A stretch of DNA of 64,000 nucleotides from Gracilariopsis chorda (GCA_003194525.1 NBIV01000260.1:51101-115100); one strand, 5' to 3'. Positions 21,300-34,506 are shown, counted from the first letter of the stretch. A program made the numbers and translations. Notes: generated from the sequence alone by a model not told the origin.

Positions 21300-21579
21300 C
21301 AAAGTATCATAGCACGCTTACGTTTATGCAGCGCAGGAAGCTGTTTAACTTCAAAACATGTAACATGATTCATAATAAATCAAGTTTTTCCCTTCATTGT
21401 CAAATGTTTTGCGGCAAACAGCCAGGTGTTCTGCTTTATTCACCTTATTACAGTGTATTGATTTGTTAGCGTAATGCAATACTTCTAGTACGACATTCAA
21501 ATCCCACAGTAAAGTTTTATGTTCTCCACTCAATTAACTCTTTTGGAAAATTTTGACCTTTCTAGAGTTTTATGATATT

Positions 21580-22374
21580 TGTAGTGCAATGCCCGGAAGC
21601 GGGAGTGCACCAAAAGACGTTCGGGATCTTACCTCGTTAGAAGTGAGCTCAGTTCGGTAGAGCCCTCCCAGGAGTGGCACGACTATGTCGGGTTGTAAGG
21701 CCGAGGCCACCCGTCGCGACTTGCGCAGGGAGGTTGAGGCAAGAATCGGGATCCGCAGGAGCTGTGTGTGGGGGTGGTCGTCCTCTAGAGAGGTGAGGTT
21801 TCCACGTTAGTGGCACGCGCGAACACGAGCCGTGGGTAGCGGGAAAGCCACCCTGCAAAGGGGAAATAAGGGGGAGCTGAGTCACGAGTGTCGTGACAAA
21901 GACTAACGGCAGTGCAGGTAAATAAACCTTATACAAGGCGAACACCAAGACAGCTGGAATAACAATCCGAATACTCGGGCCCTTTAGATAGGCAAGGGGG
22001 TTAGACTTCCCGTATGCGACGGTGCTTCCCTCCAAAGAGGAGTAGAGAACACGCGAAGGCGGTGAGGTCTAGAGCCAATTCTGCAGGTTCGGGGTCCCTT
22101 GTTGGGGAAGGTTTACTGGTGCGACGGCAACCCGCCGGCGCACTAAGTACTAACCATCCCAGAAATTGGTGTAAAAATAATAAATAGAATTAACTGAATT
22201 ACTCCACTTTGGTGGTTCATGCCCACTACTGTGGCCAACCACTAATTGACTCTTCCATGTCCAACGTGTAAAATCCACTATGAGTGGTCTTAGTTCATGA
22301 AATGACTACATTACCGAAACAGTCGGGAAATCAACCAAGTACCAAGAATCCCTCTCTGCCGGCATTGCACTTCA
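21580..22374 (-). mobile_element. Second, more diverged solo LTR, target duplication ATATT
   Basis: 795 bp beginning TGTAGTGCAATGCCC and ending GCATTGCACTTCA on the plus strand. Clear but more diverged similarity to the LTR at 55901-56708, in the same orientation as that copy. A perfect 5-bp duplication ATATT flanks it (21575-21579 and 22375-22379). It lies 280 bp from the other solo LTR and in inverted orientation to it. Confidence 0.9.
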
Positions 22375-24209
22375 ATATTATACTGCACATATTATTCTTA
22401 CAAACAATACTAAAGTACAAAGAAGGCAGCTTTCGGCAACCCTTGGCGTGGCCTTCTACGACAAGTGAGGTGCAGTGTAACGTTCAACTGCAGGCATCGT
22501 CGTTTGAGCGAAATCTGCGTGTTGTGCAGCAGCACGCTGCGTGCCGATGCACTACACCCTTCGCTACACGCTGCAAGCGATCAAACAAAGGTGGTGTGCA
22601 AGGCGCGTTAGCGCAGTGTTCGAACAGCCAAAATTTTTGATCTGTATAGTCCAAACGCCTTGGAGGCCCCAAAACCGCGTTGGCACTAGATGTGCAGGAA
22701 TCTCAGCATTACATATACGCGTGCCATAACTGCTCCCTGCTTGTCTTTCAGTAAAGTTTCAAGCGGTTAACACTCATTGTGAGAGCAATTTTCAGGTAGT
22801 TTAGACTTTGAATTTCATATTGACATAGCTGATCGAGAAAAATATGTTTCGTACAAATTTACGTCAATATAATACGGAAATAGCATTGGTTGTTTATCTT
22901 TCACAAGCTTCTATAAGCAAAACCTTTGATTAGAATATCGCAATTTATGTTCTTTTATCACAACGGTTAGGACTCTAAATTCAGAGGATAAACAATGTAG
23001 TGCTTAGTTCATAGTTTGATTTAATAGTAAGCACATGTGTAAAATCTGTTACTTTTTTCACGTTTCATTTGTTTACGCCTTATTAATTACCTGAAATTCA
23101 AATATCAATTTTTTCAGTTCAAATGGTACAAGAAATTCTTTCTTAAGAATTGTATTATTGTACATTATCTTGCAACCAATAACAAATTACTTCTGTGCCC
23201 TGTAAAGCTTCAAATTGCTAAGCATATGCACTTTCTATATTCTTTCTTTTACCTCAACATACTTCCCTAACCAACGTCTCTTCATTAGATTATAAAGAGT
23301 GATTGGAGCATCGTCTTCCTCCAAGATTCGGATGTCTAAAATTAGTCAAAATTAAGCTTTCATAGAGGTTTTGTTAAGACGTCACGACTCAATTATCTCA
23401 CTGTTGATAATGGCACGTATAATACTGCCTTCAATGGCAACCTGTGGGATACTCCAATGAAAAGATATGGGAAAACGCCATCAGCTCCCTATCCATGAGC
23501 TTTGTATGTCTTCAGTGCAAATGAAGGGACATATAAAAGATGTACCACGTTTCCCTTAGTTGTTTTCGAGTTGTGTAGTTTGACTTGGACGCATTCGTGA
23601 CGATAAAGATACAAGAAGTATCATAGCTGGGTACTCGCGGGGAACTTTCAGAAGATGTTTGGAAAGAAATTGTCGAGAATGGTTGGAATATACCTTCAGG
23701 TACCCAGTTTCTGGAAGCTCTGAAGCCATGAGATATTCCACCCCAACCATTCTTGGGTCATGAAATGTTGTGTTCGATAGAAATTGCACTCGACACAAAA
23801 AGCCCATGGTACTATTTCCGACCGTATATTGACGACGGTGTTATGCGTTATCCGCAAAGCCATGGTAGGTAGTAAAGTCATCAATATGTTTTATCTGTAG
23901 AGCAATTCAACGCGAATACCATCTAGGCGAAGTGGATCATGAATAATTCAATACTAATGAGGCATCGGTTCAAATCATGTATGAGTGGACCCTCTAAAAT
24001 ATTGGGTAAAGTTCGATATGAATTTTAATTGGTATTTGTGAAACCTTCGTTAGTGATTTCTATAATATCTGCAATATATGGACGCGTGGCAAGTGCACGG
24101 GTATTATTCATGGTTGGCATGATTCACAAGTGTCGTGTTGTGCCGTGGCCGGCAGTGCCACCAAGTGACACAAGTGTGGCACACTACAGAAGTAGTATTC
24201 TCAGTTTGT
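22375..24209. other. AT-rich anonymous region
   Basis: No gene, RNA or element boundary recognised. A short GC-richer patch (about 22490-22720) may be another small repeat. Open frames are short and lack family features. Confidence 0.4.
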
Positions 24210-24791
24210 TGTGACCCAATAATACTCAAGGGAGGACGGCCTTGCCATTTCAACTTGAAGTAAAGACAGGCTGTGACTCGGCTCTGAGTTTATCACCTGC
24301 CCGTAGTAACTAACTCCTGCTGGGGTTTCAACGCTTTTGGTCTCGTTATACTCACCTGCGCAGTATCAACAAGGACTGCGGATCTGCCTTACCCCGTGGG
24401 TTCGCCCAGTGTTCACTTTTTTTAACGTTTTGATTACTTTCTTTTCTCAGAACAGATAGCCCATCGCCTCAGTATTGAGTTTTGCCGTGCTTGCTGAAAA
24501 ACAATACTCCCCTGCCAGCTCTCTTTCGGCTTTCATCACGACCTCCTGGGTTGTACCTCCCTTTTTGGTTTCTCCGAAGACCAAAACACCGCTCACACGG
24601 ACCTGTGCACTACGTTGACCAGCTGGTAACCCGATTCTTAGTATCACCTCCGTCAGTATTGCCGGAAGCCCCCTCGGTCTTACACTAGAACAACGTGTGG
24701 TACGGAGGGCCTTGTGGCTGCGCCCACCTCACAAGAGACCAAGGCTGCAAATACCTTGGGAGGATTTCCCGCCTAGGCACATTGCTCCACA
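24210..24791 (+). repeat. Candidate strongly diverged LTR
   Basis: A GC-richer stretch ending GGCACATTGCTCCACA, close to the GGGCATTGCACCACA end of the solo LTR at 20473-21299. A preceding segment keeps the order gtcttaca ... gagggc ... cacctca ... agag. I could not find a convincing left end or target duplication, so this may be an old truncated LTR of the same or a sister family. Confidence 0.3.
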
Positions 24792-26623
24792 TAATTCACT
24801 TGTATGCATATACTTCAGTTTAGATATGGGGCAATCTGTACCGTCCAGTAGTAAGCAACTATGACTGTCACTCATTCTTATTTTACTCACGATACGTTTC
24901 AGGGCATAATCTCTCCCAATCACCCGAAGCATAATTAGAAACCATGGGGAGCTCAGTACTCCGTACCACGAATTCAATATGTGCTTTCTTCTTTAGTTTC
25001 AATAAATAATTCTGGGGTTTACAAAGAGAACTCGACTGTTCAGCAGTTTGCGAGCACCTTCGGTTTCCATACAAATTTGTGCATGAAGTAAACATGCTGC
25101 GTATCGCCAGTCGTCTCTCTGGCACATTTTCATCGACAGTATTACTACATTTGGAATATTTTGCCACTTTTCATTCCGAGTTTTTCTTGCAGATGGGCCC
25201 GATATGAAGTGCATTGGTTTATATAAGCTGGGTCGTTTGCAACAGGTTAAATCTGAAAAACGGAACCAAAAAAGCCACTGCAACGCGAGGATATGGTACT
25301 GATATAAAAATGATATCTGAGGAAGATGTAAGTATGCTAAAAGTTGTACAGTCATCTGATATGATAAACATATGGTAGTAAGAGAAATTGATTGTTATTT
25401 GATATCCACTAGATTTCAATACGGAATATCATTGATATTAGGTAGATAGGACTACAGAAGCTTCGGATATAGGTCCGATATATTTTAAATCTTCCGGTAT
25501 CAGAAAATGTCGAAAGATAGTTCAGAACTCTATCAGCCAATATGAACATCTTTCACAAGGGCCGCAGAAATATAGTTTCTGACTCAAGAATATACCGAAA
25601 AGATATCGGATGTACATTTCAAAGTTATCAGTTATGCTTTAAATGAGATTCATCTCAGAACTATATCTCTGATTGTCACTGGGAAAAGAGCATCATAATT
25701 CCGCCAAGGAGAACAGTTTTCTTTTTTGTAGACCTCCACTAGAATTCCAAAGGTCCAAACGTCTTTCTGTCCTACACTAAAACCTCATCCAGTATGAGAA
25801 AACCTCTTATATTACTCTCCTTTGTCAACTTCGCCGAGGGCTTTCTGAGCAAATTTGTCCTCCACGAGGTCCTAATCCAAGCAGAAAATGCATAGTCTTA
25901 CAATGAGCCAGAGAAGCAGCTATGCCTGTCGGTGCATAAGATAGGACAAACTGCTTCTGATTCCATAGAAGCGTGAATTCTTTTATAGCTGCAATCGGTC
26001 TGGACTTCCCAGTTCCTCTTTCTTTTCTTAGGTACATTTTAAATAAAGAATAAGAATGGATGCGAGCGCTTTCTGATATCGAGGAATAGGATTTGAGTAA
26101 AACCTCAGCTCTTTTCCAAAAAATTGTGAAGCACAAGACTGTGTTTTGTTTAAAGTAAAGCTTTCAAAAAATTCGCTGACTGATAGAAAGTGAGAAAATT
26201 GTTTAGATCCACCATTCAAATGCATCTGTAGTTCTTAGTGTCTCTGTGTGTGTTTTTAGAGCTAGATCTTCTCCTTCACAAGGAAAACTTTTGGTTTGAA
26301 GCTGTGACTGCAGGCAGATTCGACAATAAGAAATTAGCTGATATCAGAAACTACTGTTACAGCTTTTTTTATTGCCATAGACAAGCTCGCGACGTTTTTA
26401 TCAGTTCCGACAATCTGGAGTTATCCGCGTCAGATTCACTACATTTCAATTTCTACAGGGACCACAATCGTTGTATAATATCTCCTTCACGACCTGCTTC
26501 ATACCAGGCACAAGTAGCGAAACTCGTAGCTTGACAAATATATATTTCAAACAATTGCACGTTATGTTTTTGGGGAAGTGCAGTGCTTTTTGTAAGGTGC
26601 TGAACAGCCGGACGTACCTCGGG
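24792..26623. other. AT-rich anonymous region
   Basis: No gene recognised on either strand. Overlapping frames on the minus strand (24.9-25.4 kb) and plus strand (26238-26534) have no features I can name; they are probably remnants of mobile DNA. Confidence 0.4.
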
Positions 26624-26742
26624 TTTTTGGAAAGCCTGGGCTTAAGCTGAGCTCGATGATACGATCGGTCGAAGTTAAGAGACGCATGTCAAGGGCTGTG
26701 GGTCTGGAGGGGAAACTGCCTGAGGCGTGGCCAGAGATCTTG
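26624..26742 (+). other. 5S rRNA-like fragment (possible pseudogene or 5S-derived retroelement)
   Basis: The segment has CGAAGTTAAG (26670-26679), the box A core of 5S genes. About 26 nt further on is GGAGGGGAAACTGCCTGAGG, which resembles box C (GGATGGGAGACCGCCTGGGA) at the normal 5S spacing. The 5' third is not convincing and I cannot fold the closing helix. It could be a degraded 5S copy, or the 5S-derived head of a SINE3- or Cassandra-like element. Confidence 0.25.
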
Positions 26743-29451
26743 TATACAGTGTCTGAGGTACAATAGGCTATTTGGCAGTGTATATTGCCAACCAAAACAG
26801 TATACTAGTCCGTTTGATGTGATTAGGTCTGACTTTACTGAGGGTGAAGGTACTGTCCGTGCGGAGTAAGCAGAATCAGGGGGAAGACATAGTCATGATG
26901 CATGGATGATACGTAAGTGCCCCTTGATTGATATGTAAACAGTATTGCTGATGAAATGTTTGACACGCTCAAGATATAAACGTGGTATACTTTTCATGAA
27001 AGTTTGATATACGTTCAATATATTTGAAAATTCCTTATATATGAAAATGATTAAAACCATATGAAAAACATGAGAAATATGTGTCCGGTTTTTGCCCGAC
27101 ACTCACGCATATACGCTGCCGAAATGGACAACATATCAATACTTCATCTGAGTTGCATTTGAAGTATATCCATTCTTCTACATTTTTATCTATATCATAT
27201 CGAAATTGTATCGCGCATTTTCACTGGGTAGTGGGGGTGGCAGCACCAAACTACTAGTGTCACGAGATTGTCAGGTGGGCTAGCCGCAATTAATTGGTGG
27301 TGTCGGTCGCACAACACACACGTGCTAGTAGAGCCTGAATAGTCTTAGCTCACCCAGAAGGTTGACTGTAGAAACCAAATTTGTCATAGGTAACCAAGAG
27401 GTGCTCACCTTTCCCATTCCTGAAGGGGGAACGCTTCATCGACCTTAAAGGTGAGGACGCCTCTCTCTCATGTGCACTCTGCTATGCTGTATACGTCGGC
27501 GCTAGCCCTAATAATATGGCCCCTCCTAAAGTAGTGGAGTGTCACTACCTATCTAAAAAGCAATCAAATACAGTAGTACTTTAATCAGTTAGCCACTCTA
27601 ACCCACTTGGCATACTACCCAATTGGTACAGTGCCTATTTCATTGCAGAATTGTTCAGATCTCACTGCATTATAGGAAACGCTGTAGCTCACGCTGAGCG
27701 TCTCGTTCCGGTGTAACTTACGTTTGGAATAAAAATATTTCTGCATGTTTTGAAGAATACTAAAAGACAGCGTATACAAATGCCCGTTATTCTTACTCAG
27801 AAGAAACATATCACAAAGTGAGTCAGCTTCAACTAACATATAAAACCTCGAACGAAATGGGGTAAAATAAAATCAAAGCAATGAGAACATACCTTTCTTG
27901 ATTTCTTCATTACTTTACAGATTTCAAGTTCCGATATTCTTGGTCCTATTAGTTCTGGTCCTTCGCATCAAACCAAACCAACCCTTTACTCTGCTCTTAC
28001 GCACAAAAGTTTTCCGTCTACACACGCCGTTCCGAATCAACTTTTCTTCGCGTTGCGTTTGCGCTGCCTATTGAAACTGCACCATATCTCCCACACTACG
28101 TGTGCTCTACGGTTACAAGCGACTTAGAATTCTTGTGCAAATATTTGGCACTGCAAGAGCTCACTGCAACTATCTTGCGGTCGCCCTCTCCTCCAAATAT
28201 GCATCTTACGCACTGTCTCGTCACAAACATAGAACGATGCCACGATTGGCCTTTTCGACGCAGAGGTAGTAGAATGATCGAGGCTTATCGGCAGTCATTG
28301 CAGTGTTAACTGAAATCTGGTAAGAACATCGTCATCTTCCCGCTTCAGCCGTCTTTTCAATTCCTCAACAGCTACTTTAATGCTTTACACAGTATTTGTG
28401 CTCCGGACATGCTATTCGGAGTTACATGAACATGAACGTTTCGACCAGCTCTCACGTGTATTGCAAGTTATTCACACCTTCTATTTGATTATGAAAGTTA
28501 TAAGCGAGAGCACTTTATACTGGGTTTTCATCAGCATGTGTCTTCATCAAATAGAAAAAATGCAAATTCAAAGGGGGCGTTCGTTAGCCAACAAACGTTT
28601 GACCGCAAGACTTCATTGCTTATTTCGGCCTCCATGATAGGAAAAATCTCTCTAATCTCTCGCCCGCAAACATCAAAAGACAATGTGTGAGCATTAAATA
28701 AACAGAAGCCTTTGATCTCTCCTCCTCCTTGTCAATCAACTGGTCAAAATGGCCTGGGTGTTTGGGTTGTTGCAGAAGCTTGCTTGGTTTTGATCGAACA
28801 AGGCCCGAAACCACTGAAAACATCAAGGAAGGGTCGTTCACATCAATGCGGAAAAGCAGGGATTCTGCGTTCCCTAATAGCGTTGAACACGCGTTTTTCG
28901 GAGTATTCCACCAGGAGTCTTGAGACGGTCGTTTCTTTCGTCTTCGAACTGCACTAATACTAAGAATATATCATAGGAGTTTCAGACTTCATTCGATCAA
29001 TCGACGCTAATACTGAAAGGGTTGAAGGCTGGGAACTTGTGAGTATTTTCATTGATTTCTTTGCAAACGGTCCAAGGCTAGAGAGATTAATCAGCACACC
29101 ATGGGCTGCGTTCTCTACCATTTTTCAGTGAGTAACTCCAGCCCAGATTACGTTTGAAATTACATAACCCCTCATGACCACGGCAAGCACATCCCAGGGT
29201 ACTGAATTGCATTAAGCAAAGTCTCAGTTCTGCATATGGTTCCATTAGGAGGCTCTATTCAAAACACAGGTCGGAAGCTGAGCAAAGGTAACAAGTACCA
29301 TATCCACAGAACTTTCCAGACGCTCAAAATGCCCATTTTGCATATTGTAAAACATTTGTGCACCAGTTAGATGCGTCAAACCATGTGATAACGTTTTTGG
29401 AAGACACCAACGTCAGCAGAACGTCATCGAACCCAGAATTTACACCTAGTT
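26743..29451. other. AT-rich anonymous region
   Basis: No gene recognised. A GC-richer block at about 27225-27627 is bounded by TGGGTAGT on the left and ACTACCCA on the right and may be a small inverted-repeat element. A minus-strand frame (29324-29545) follows the Ulp1-like relic and may be its continuation in another frame. Confidence 0.35.
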
Positions 29452-29946
29452 TCAGAAGATCCGCAAACGCTTTTTTTGGTATTTCCATTCTCTTTCTCGC
29501 TTGATCAGGAAGTACTCTTCGTGCATGTGAAGGTTTTGTACCCAATACGGCAAATAGATCAGATTATTCGTTCTGACATTGTTTTTTCTCAACGTCTTCC
29601 GGATCGTTCCAATTGCCTTGCGTACATACTCTATAGCTGAGAGAGATTTATTAGCTATGGGCACTGGGGAATGTGATTTTGCTTCTGGGTCAACCAAGGT
29701 GAATTGTGAGTGGTTGACATAGAAACAGACTAGCAATGCAAAATGAGTTTCTTTTACGCCGATCAAATGAAATAATAGAGTTCTAACCACAAGACACCGC
29801 TTTTGACGCACCAAGTCACCTCTATGACAAAGGGAAATGAAAAAAGGACAATCACTAGCGCTAAAAGAGTCAGCAGAAGAATTCTCACCCACTGGTGGAA
29901 TATGAATCATTTTTTTGGCTGTAGTAGAGCCCCATAGAGTATGCAT
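29452..29946 (-). pseudogene. Ulp1/C48 peptidase-like relic lacking the catalytic Cys
   Basis: The 164-codon ATG frame contains THFALLVCFYVNHSQFTLVDPE. It resembles the His...Asp half of Ulp1/SENP (C48) cysteine peptidases (NHWVLLV ... YDS). WVQNLHMHEEYFL sits where the family has QxNxxDCGxY; the position of the nucleophile Cys is His here. Such C48 domains are often carried by DNA transposons, and this one lies among transposon debris. The frame ends early, and a further open frame overlaps it in another phase, so I call it a relic. The match is weak and from memory. Confidence 0.35.
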
Positions 29947-32933
29947 ACTTACTATGATTAGTCACAGAATGCCTTGTCCATTACGTCTTCATGCTTTGTC
30001 ATATATTGGCTCGCTGTAAAGAACAGCTAGAAATAGCTCAAACGAAGGGTCGCTTCATATTTATTGTTTTGACGCTCTTATTCATTTCCTACTTTTTTCC
30101 AACTCCACACCTGGGCGGTGCACTTGTTTATTGATTTCTTCATTATCCAAAACCAGTTTGTATCATTCATTGGACTGCTTTTTGATGGCTTGAAGATCAC
30201 TTTAAAAATAGATGAAATGTAAGGTAACTGAATCGTTTTCAACCAGACAATTGTGTATTTTAGGCAAAGAACTACAAATCTTGTACTTTTTTCTAGTCAA
30301 AATTGCATATCCGACCGCCTCATTCTCCATTTAAGAACCAAAAATGCCCAATATCTGTTCATCGATTCTTTGCAATGACTAAATAAAAATTGAAAAAAAC
30401 GTCATTTTCTCCCAGTTGCGATGAAGAAAATGGTGTAGTGAGAAATTTGTAACAGTTATATGCGTTGTCACCAACGATTAATATCCTGTAAGCCATTCGA
30501 TGTTCTTAAAGGTATAAATCCAGCTCAAACGATATGAAACAGACAGTCGTAAGTAGCTCCAACAAAACTGATAACAAAACTGTATGAAGGTAATTCTAAG
30601 ATAAAAAATCAACCATAGCAGTGCTTAATAGCTTTGAGTTCAATACACCAAGACAAGGTGTCAAACGTTTTCTGGATTCTTTATGGAAATCCAGATTCCG
30701 TCAAGAGAGCTTAAGAACCCTGTCACAGAACTTGAGACAACATCACAGGTTTCGAAACCGTTTAAAAATTGTTTGAAACCTGTTTTTTTCGTTAGGAAAC
30801 TTCTTAAATAGAACTTTCAGTTTAATGCATGTAATTTTCGGTAAAGAAAACTATAGGCTGTAGAGAATCCAATACATTAAGAGTGCGCTGCTCATTGATA
30901 AATATCCCTAGCAACCATTTTAGTACTCAGTTCCAGTCTTGTATCCAAAAACACTACTACATTATTAAGGCGCTTTTTCATATCACAGTTTTTCTAAGAT
31001 TTATTTCTAAATTTCCTAACCAACTCGTAAAAGTATTTAGTTACATGCAATAAAAGTGTGGAAACATAGATCAGTTTAATTTTTTGAAAGCTCTCGACTG
31101 TACTATTGCGGCAAGTGGTTCCGCTGGACACTAGCCAAACTTACAGATGCAGGAATGGAATGAAAGGGGATCGTATAGAAGCGTACGAATGCAGATATGC
31201 GGGAGAGACGTGCACGAGGGCAAATGGGCGCAAGGCAGGTGGACGCAAACTAAAACTAGGAGAGGCAAGGGCAAGGGGCGGGCAATTCATGGAGGCGACG
31301 GAGGAGCGAAAACGGCGATATGCAGGACGAGAAGAGGCAATGTCAGCTGCAATAATGACACCACCATGTCGACCGTTGATGAATTGAGAAGTGCAAGAAA
31401 GTAATGGGCATGATGGAGCGGAAGCCTTTGGCGAAAAGTACCATAGAAGAGCAGAGAGTTGAGTGATACATAGAACAGTGAGAAAAAGACAGCGGTGAAG
31501 ATTGAGAGAATCATTCCAGCCTTTGTGCAGTCTCATATTTCCCTGTAGGCTAGGATGCCTCCTCCACTGCGCAAGCCCAACCACCATGTCAAATCAGGTA
31601 CAAAGAACTATACTGAGGTCTGTCAGCTTTATGAAAAATTTGATGTAAACTTTTTTGTGCACTGATTGTCGATTTTATGTCAGATATTTGAACTCTTCCG
31701 ATAAAGATCGGCACCAAAGTGGTAGTAAATGAAGAAAATGACTTTTTTCTTGAGATGTTTTCCATTTTGTTTATTGGATATAGTTTGGAATGGCTAAAAC
31801 AGTAATTGTTAGGTGCATTTGCTCAGAGTTGTCGCTAGTAAAGTAGAGTATAATAAGATAACATATGTAAAAATGTTTTTACTCGAAGCAATAACATGAT
31901 AGAATGTTGAATTGAAATGTATACGTTATGTCTAAAGTTGTGTAAATTCTATATTAAGAGTTAGTAAATTGGTATGGTATAAAGGATAAAACAAATGTTA
32001 AGAATGACCCTGAGTGACGTTGTATGTCCATCAAGCCGCCTGGGATGACTCCCATGCTTTTCAGAGCAAGCTTTTTTATTTGGTGGATGACCTTGGAACG
32101 TTTGGCTGATACCGTACGTTTGAACGAATGGCTTTTCTGCTTCCAAACAGCTATCTCTATATAGAGAAAGAGTTTTTTGTCTGCTTTATATATCAGTTTG
32201 CGGTTTTGGTGGTGAAAGGGTTAAATGAGCCTGCGCGACCCTGCTCGATCAGGTCTCTAGTTTCTTCAAAGTTTTAAGAAATTATGGAACTGACCAATCA
32301 GCAGAAACGACTGGTCGATCACGCAGCTGGTTTGTTCGGAGAGACCCTCATTATGGCCCCCGGGATACCAAGGATACTGACGAGCAACAAGAGACCATCC
32401 GACGAATCGCATGTTGGAGCAGGTGAGCCTTTACTCCTCGCTGGTCTTTCTGGATGCGGGGCGGAGGCAGTCTCGGGGGGAAGAGCAGATGCACCGCTCT
32501 TCTCCCTTCCCGCGCGCACATCTCGGTTTTGCCTGTTGATCGCTATACAAAAGTAGCAATGAATACAGCACAAGCAAGATAAAGGCAGGGGTTCACTTTT
32601 TACGCTCTTGAAAGTAGGACAATTGGCTGGTCTCTTAAACCAATGTTTACTTCGAGCATCATCCAGTCACAAAGCTATCTTTCCCATGCTACTCCTGCCC
32701 CCTGATCCTCCATAGACGAATTGATCATATCCACACACATACAAATCTATCAATACGAAGACGCGCACAAACCACAAATGATCATAAACACAACTTACAT
32801 AATTTGACTGGGAACACTCTGTGTAGGTAGAACAGCGCTTCGGCCGCATCTAAATTGCAGGAGCTTAGAAAAAGAAACATGAGAAGAGTGGAAAGGGCGT
32901 CTAACAGAAGGCAAGCAAAAGAGCTGATCACGC
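29947..32933. other. AT-rich anonymous region before the second gene island
   Basis: No supported gene. Short GC-richer patches at about 31100-31400 and 32280-32540 have open frames on one or both strands without recognisable domains. An imperfect hairpin (caggtttcgaaac / gtttgaaacctg) lies near 30750-30790. Confidence 0.4.
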
Positions 32934-34280
32934 TCATTGAACGCTTTTCTTCCACTTCTCAACAGCGGCAACAAATTCCGAGGTGGCATCTCGAGTTGCG
33001 AATCTCAATAAAAAGCACTTTGCGTCCTGCTCTTCGAAGCCTTGGAAGCGAATAGAACGCTCTGTAGCGCGGTCTAGTTTGATGCGATCATACAAAGGGG
33101 TGTTCAAAATGACACGGAACACGCCTTCGGAACGCATAAGTAATCGCACCTTATGCGTTTCGTTGTGCTCATTCATCTTGAGGGCGCCGACTCCACGTTC
33201 ACGCCAGCTTTGCTTCCCTTGTTCGCCTTCCAACGAGTAGAGCTTGGCGCGATTACGAAACAGATTAGTTTCCTCCTCTTCACCTGAGGTGACGGGTTGT
33301 TCCTTGAAGACGTGGTTGGTGGCCTTCGCTGCAGGGGTTTTGACTTGAGAATTCTTGAAATTGAAGGCGTTGTCGGTCTTCGCTGCCGTGGCGAACGACA
33401 CCGTGTTGAGCGATGAAGCGCCTCCAAAGATTATGGCAGGTTTGGTACCATTAGTGGCGTTTGAGGCGGGTTTGGGGGCGGCGGACGGCTCAGGCGCCGT
33501 GGGCTTTTCGGCGGAGGGGGCTGATTGAGCGTTGCTGTTCGCATTATCGCTTTCATTTTCGCCGTGGGGGGGTTGATCTCCGGGAGGCGCACCTTTTGGT
33601 TTAAAGGCGTCGGTAGTGGAGTCGGGCTTCGCGGGTTTGACGGGTGTGGCCGGTTCGGGCAATTCGGGCTGTTTGTTCGGGACTGCGGTTTTGGCGGGGA
33701 CGTCAGAGAGCGGTTTTTCGGGGTGTGTGGCGGGTGGCTCTGCAGGTTCTTCTTGAGGTTGTTCTGGTGGCTTTTCTGCGGGCTGCTCAGCCAGGGGTTG
33801 TGGTTGCTCAGGGGCTGTGACAGGGGCGCCTACAGCGGATGGGGGCTCGGCGGATTGCACTTGGGTAGAAGGCGGCTTCGGAGGTTGATGCTTGTCGGAT
33901 ACCGGCGGCGTTTCGACTTGATCCGGGTTGGACGCAGGAGGATGCGGCGGCGGCGACTCGACCGGTTGGGCGGCTTCTTGAGCGTCGGCAGGGGGGGCGG
34001 GCTGCGCAGGCTCGGAGGGCGGGGCGTGCGCGGCAGGGGGAGCATGCTGGGGTTCGGAAGGCGGCTCGGGCTGCGAGGCGCGCAGGGTGGCGAAAGGGTT
34101 GGAGTTGTTCGACGCGGGTTGAGCGGAAGGTTGAATGGTACGACGGGCCTTTAAGATGCGGCGCTTTGCAAGTACCTCGGGAGCGGCGCGTTGGAAGGGG
34201 GCGTTGCCGTCGGTGTGTTCGGCGTCCGCCTCGTCGTCGACGTCGTCGCGGGTGAGCTGCTTTTCGGCGGCGCGCTTCAT
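32934..34280 (-). CDS. Nup50/Nup2-like nuclear pore protein with C-terminal RanBP1 domain
   Basis: The 448-residue protein begins MKRAAEKQLTRDDVDDE and continues to EVLAKRRILKARR, the N-terminal importin-alpha-binding segment of Nup50/Nup2. The last ~115 residues are a Ran-binding domain: NLFRNRAKLYSLE, WRERGVGALKMNEH, KVRLLMRSEGVFRVILNT, and the closing FATRDATSEFVAAVEKW. The middle is a long Pro/Ala/Glu-rich disordered linker. In other organisms this protein works at the nuclear basket, displacing cargo from importin-alpha with help from RanGTP. Few FG dipeptides are present (IIFGG). The start is the ATG at 34280, because it gives the Nup50 N-terminus exactly; upstream in-frame sequence is Lys/Arg/Gln filler. 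Divergent from the tRNA and Sec7 genes. Confidence 0.88.
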   Translation of the reverse strand: MKRAAEKQLTRDDVDDEADAEHTDGNAPFQRAAPEVLAKRRILKARRTIQPSAQPASNNSNPFATLRASQPEPPSEPQHAPPAAHAPPSEPAQPAPPADAQEAAQPVESPPPHPPASNPDQVETPPVSDKHQPPKPPSTQVQSAEPPSAVGAPVTAPEQPQPLAEQPAEKPPEQPQEEPAEPPATHPEKPLSDVPAKTAVPNKQPELPEPATPVKPAKPDSTTDAFKPKGAPPGDQPPHGENESDNANSNAQSAPSAEKPTAPEPSAAPKPASNATNGTKPAIIFGGASSLNTVSFATAAKTDNAFNFKNSQVKTPAAKATNHVFKEQPVTSGEEEETNLFRNRAKLYSLEGEQGKQSWRERGVGALKMNEHNETHKVRLLMRSEGVFRVILNTPLYDRIKLDRATERSIRFQGFEEQDAKCFLLRFATRDATSEFVAAVEKWKKSVQ

Positions 34281-34506
34281 TGTGGCGGATGTTTCGGATG
34301 AGCCGTTTCGGAGGCGGTGCGGCGGGGGGGGGGAGCGTTTGCTGTGGCGCTTTGCGCATGCGATTTTTTGCTGCTGCTGCTTTGCGCTTGCGCTTCGCTT
34401 TCCACACTTGCGATTCGCGCGTTTGTAGCGATTGAGATTGGACGCTGTGATCCCGCGATGGAGAATAAAACGCAACTGATTACACGAACCGAAACGTGGT
34501 GGACAT

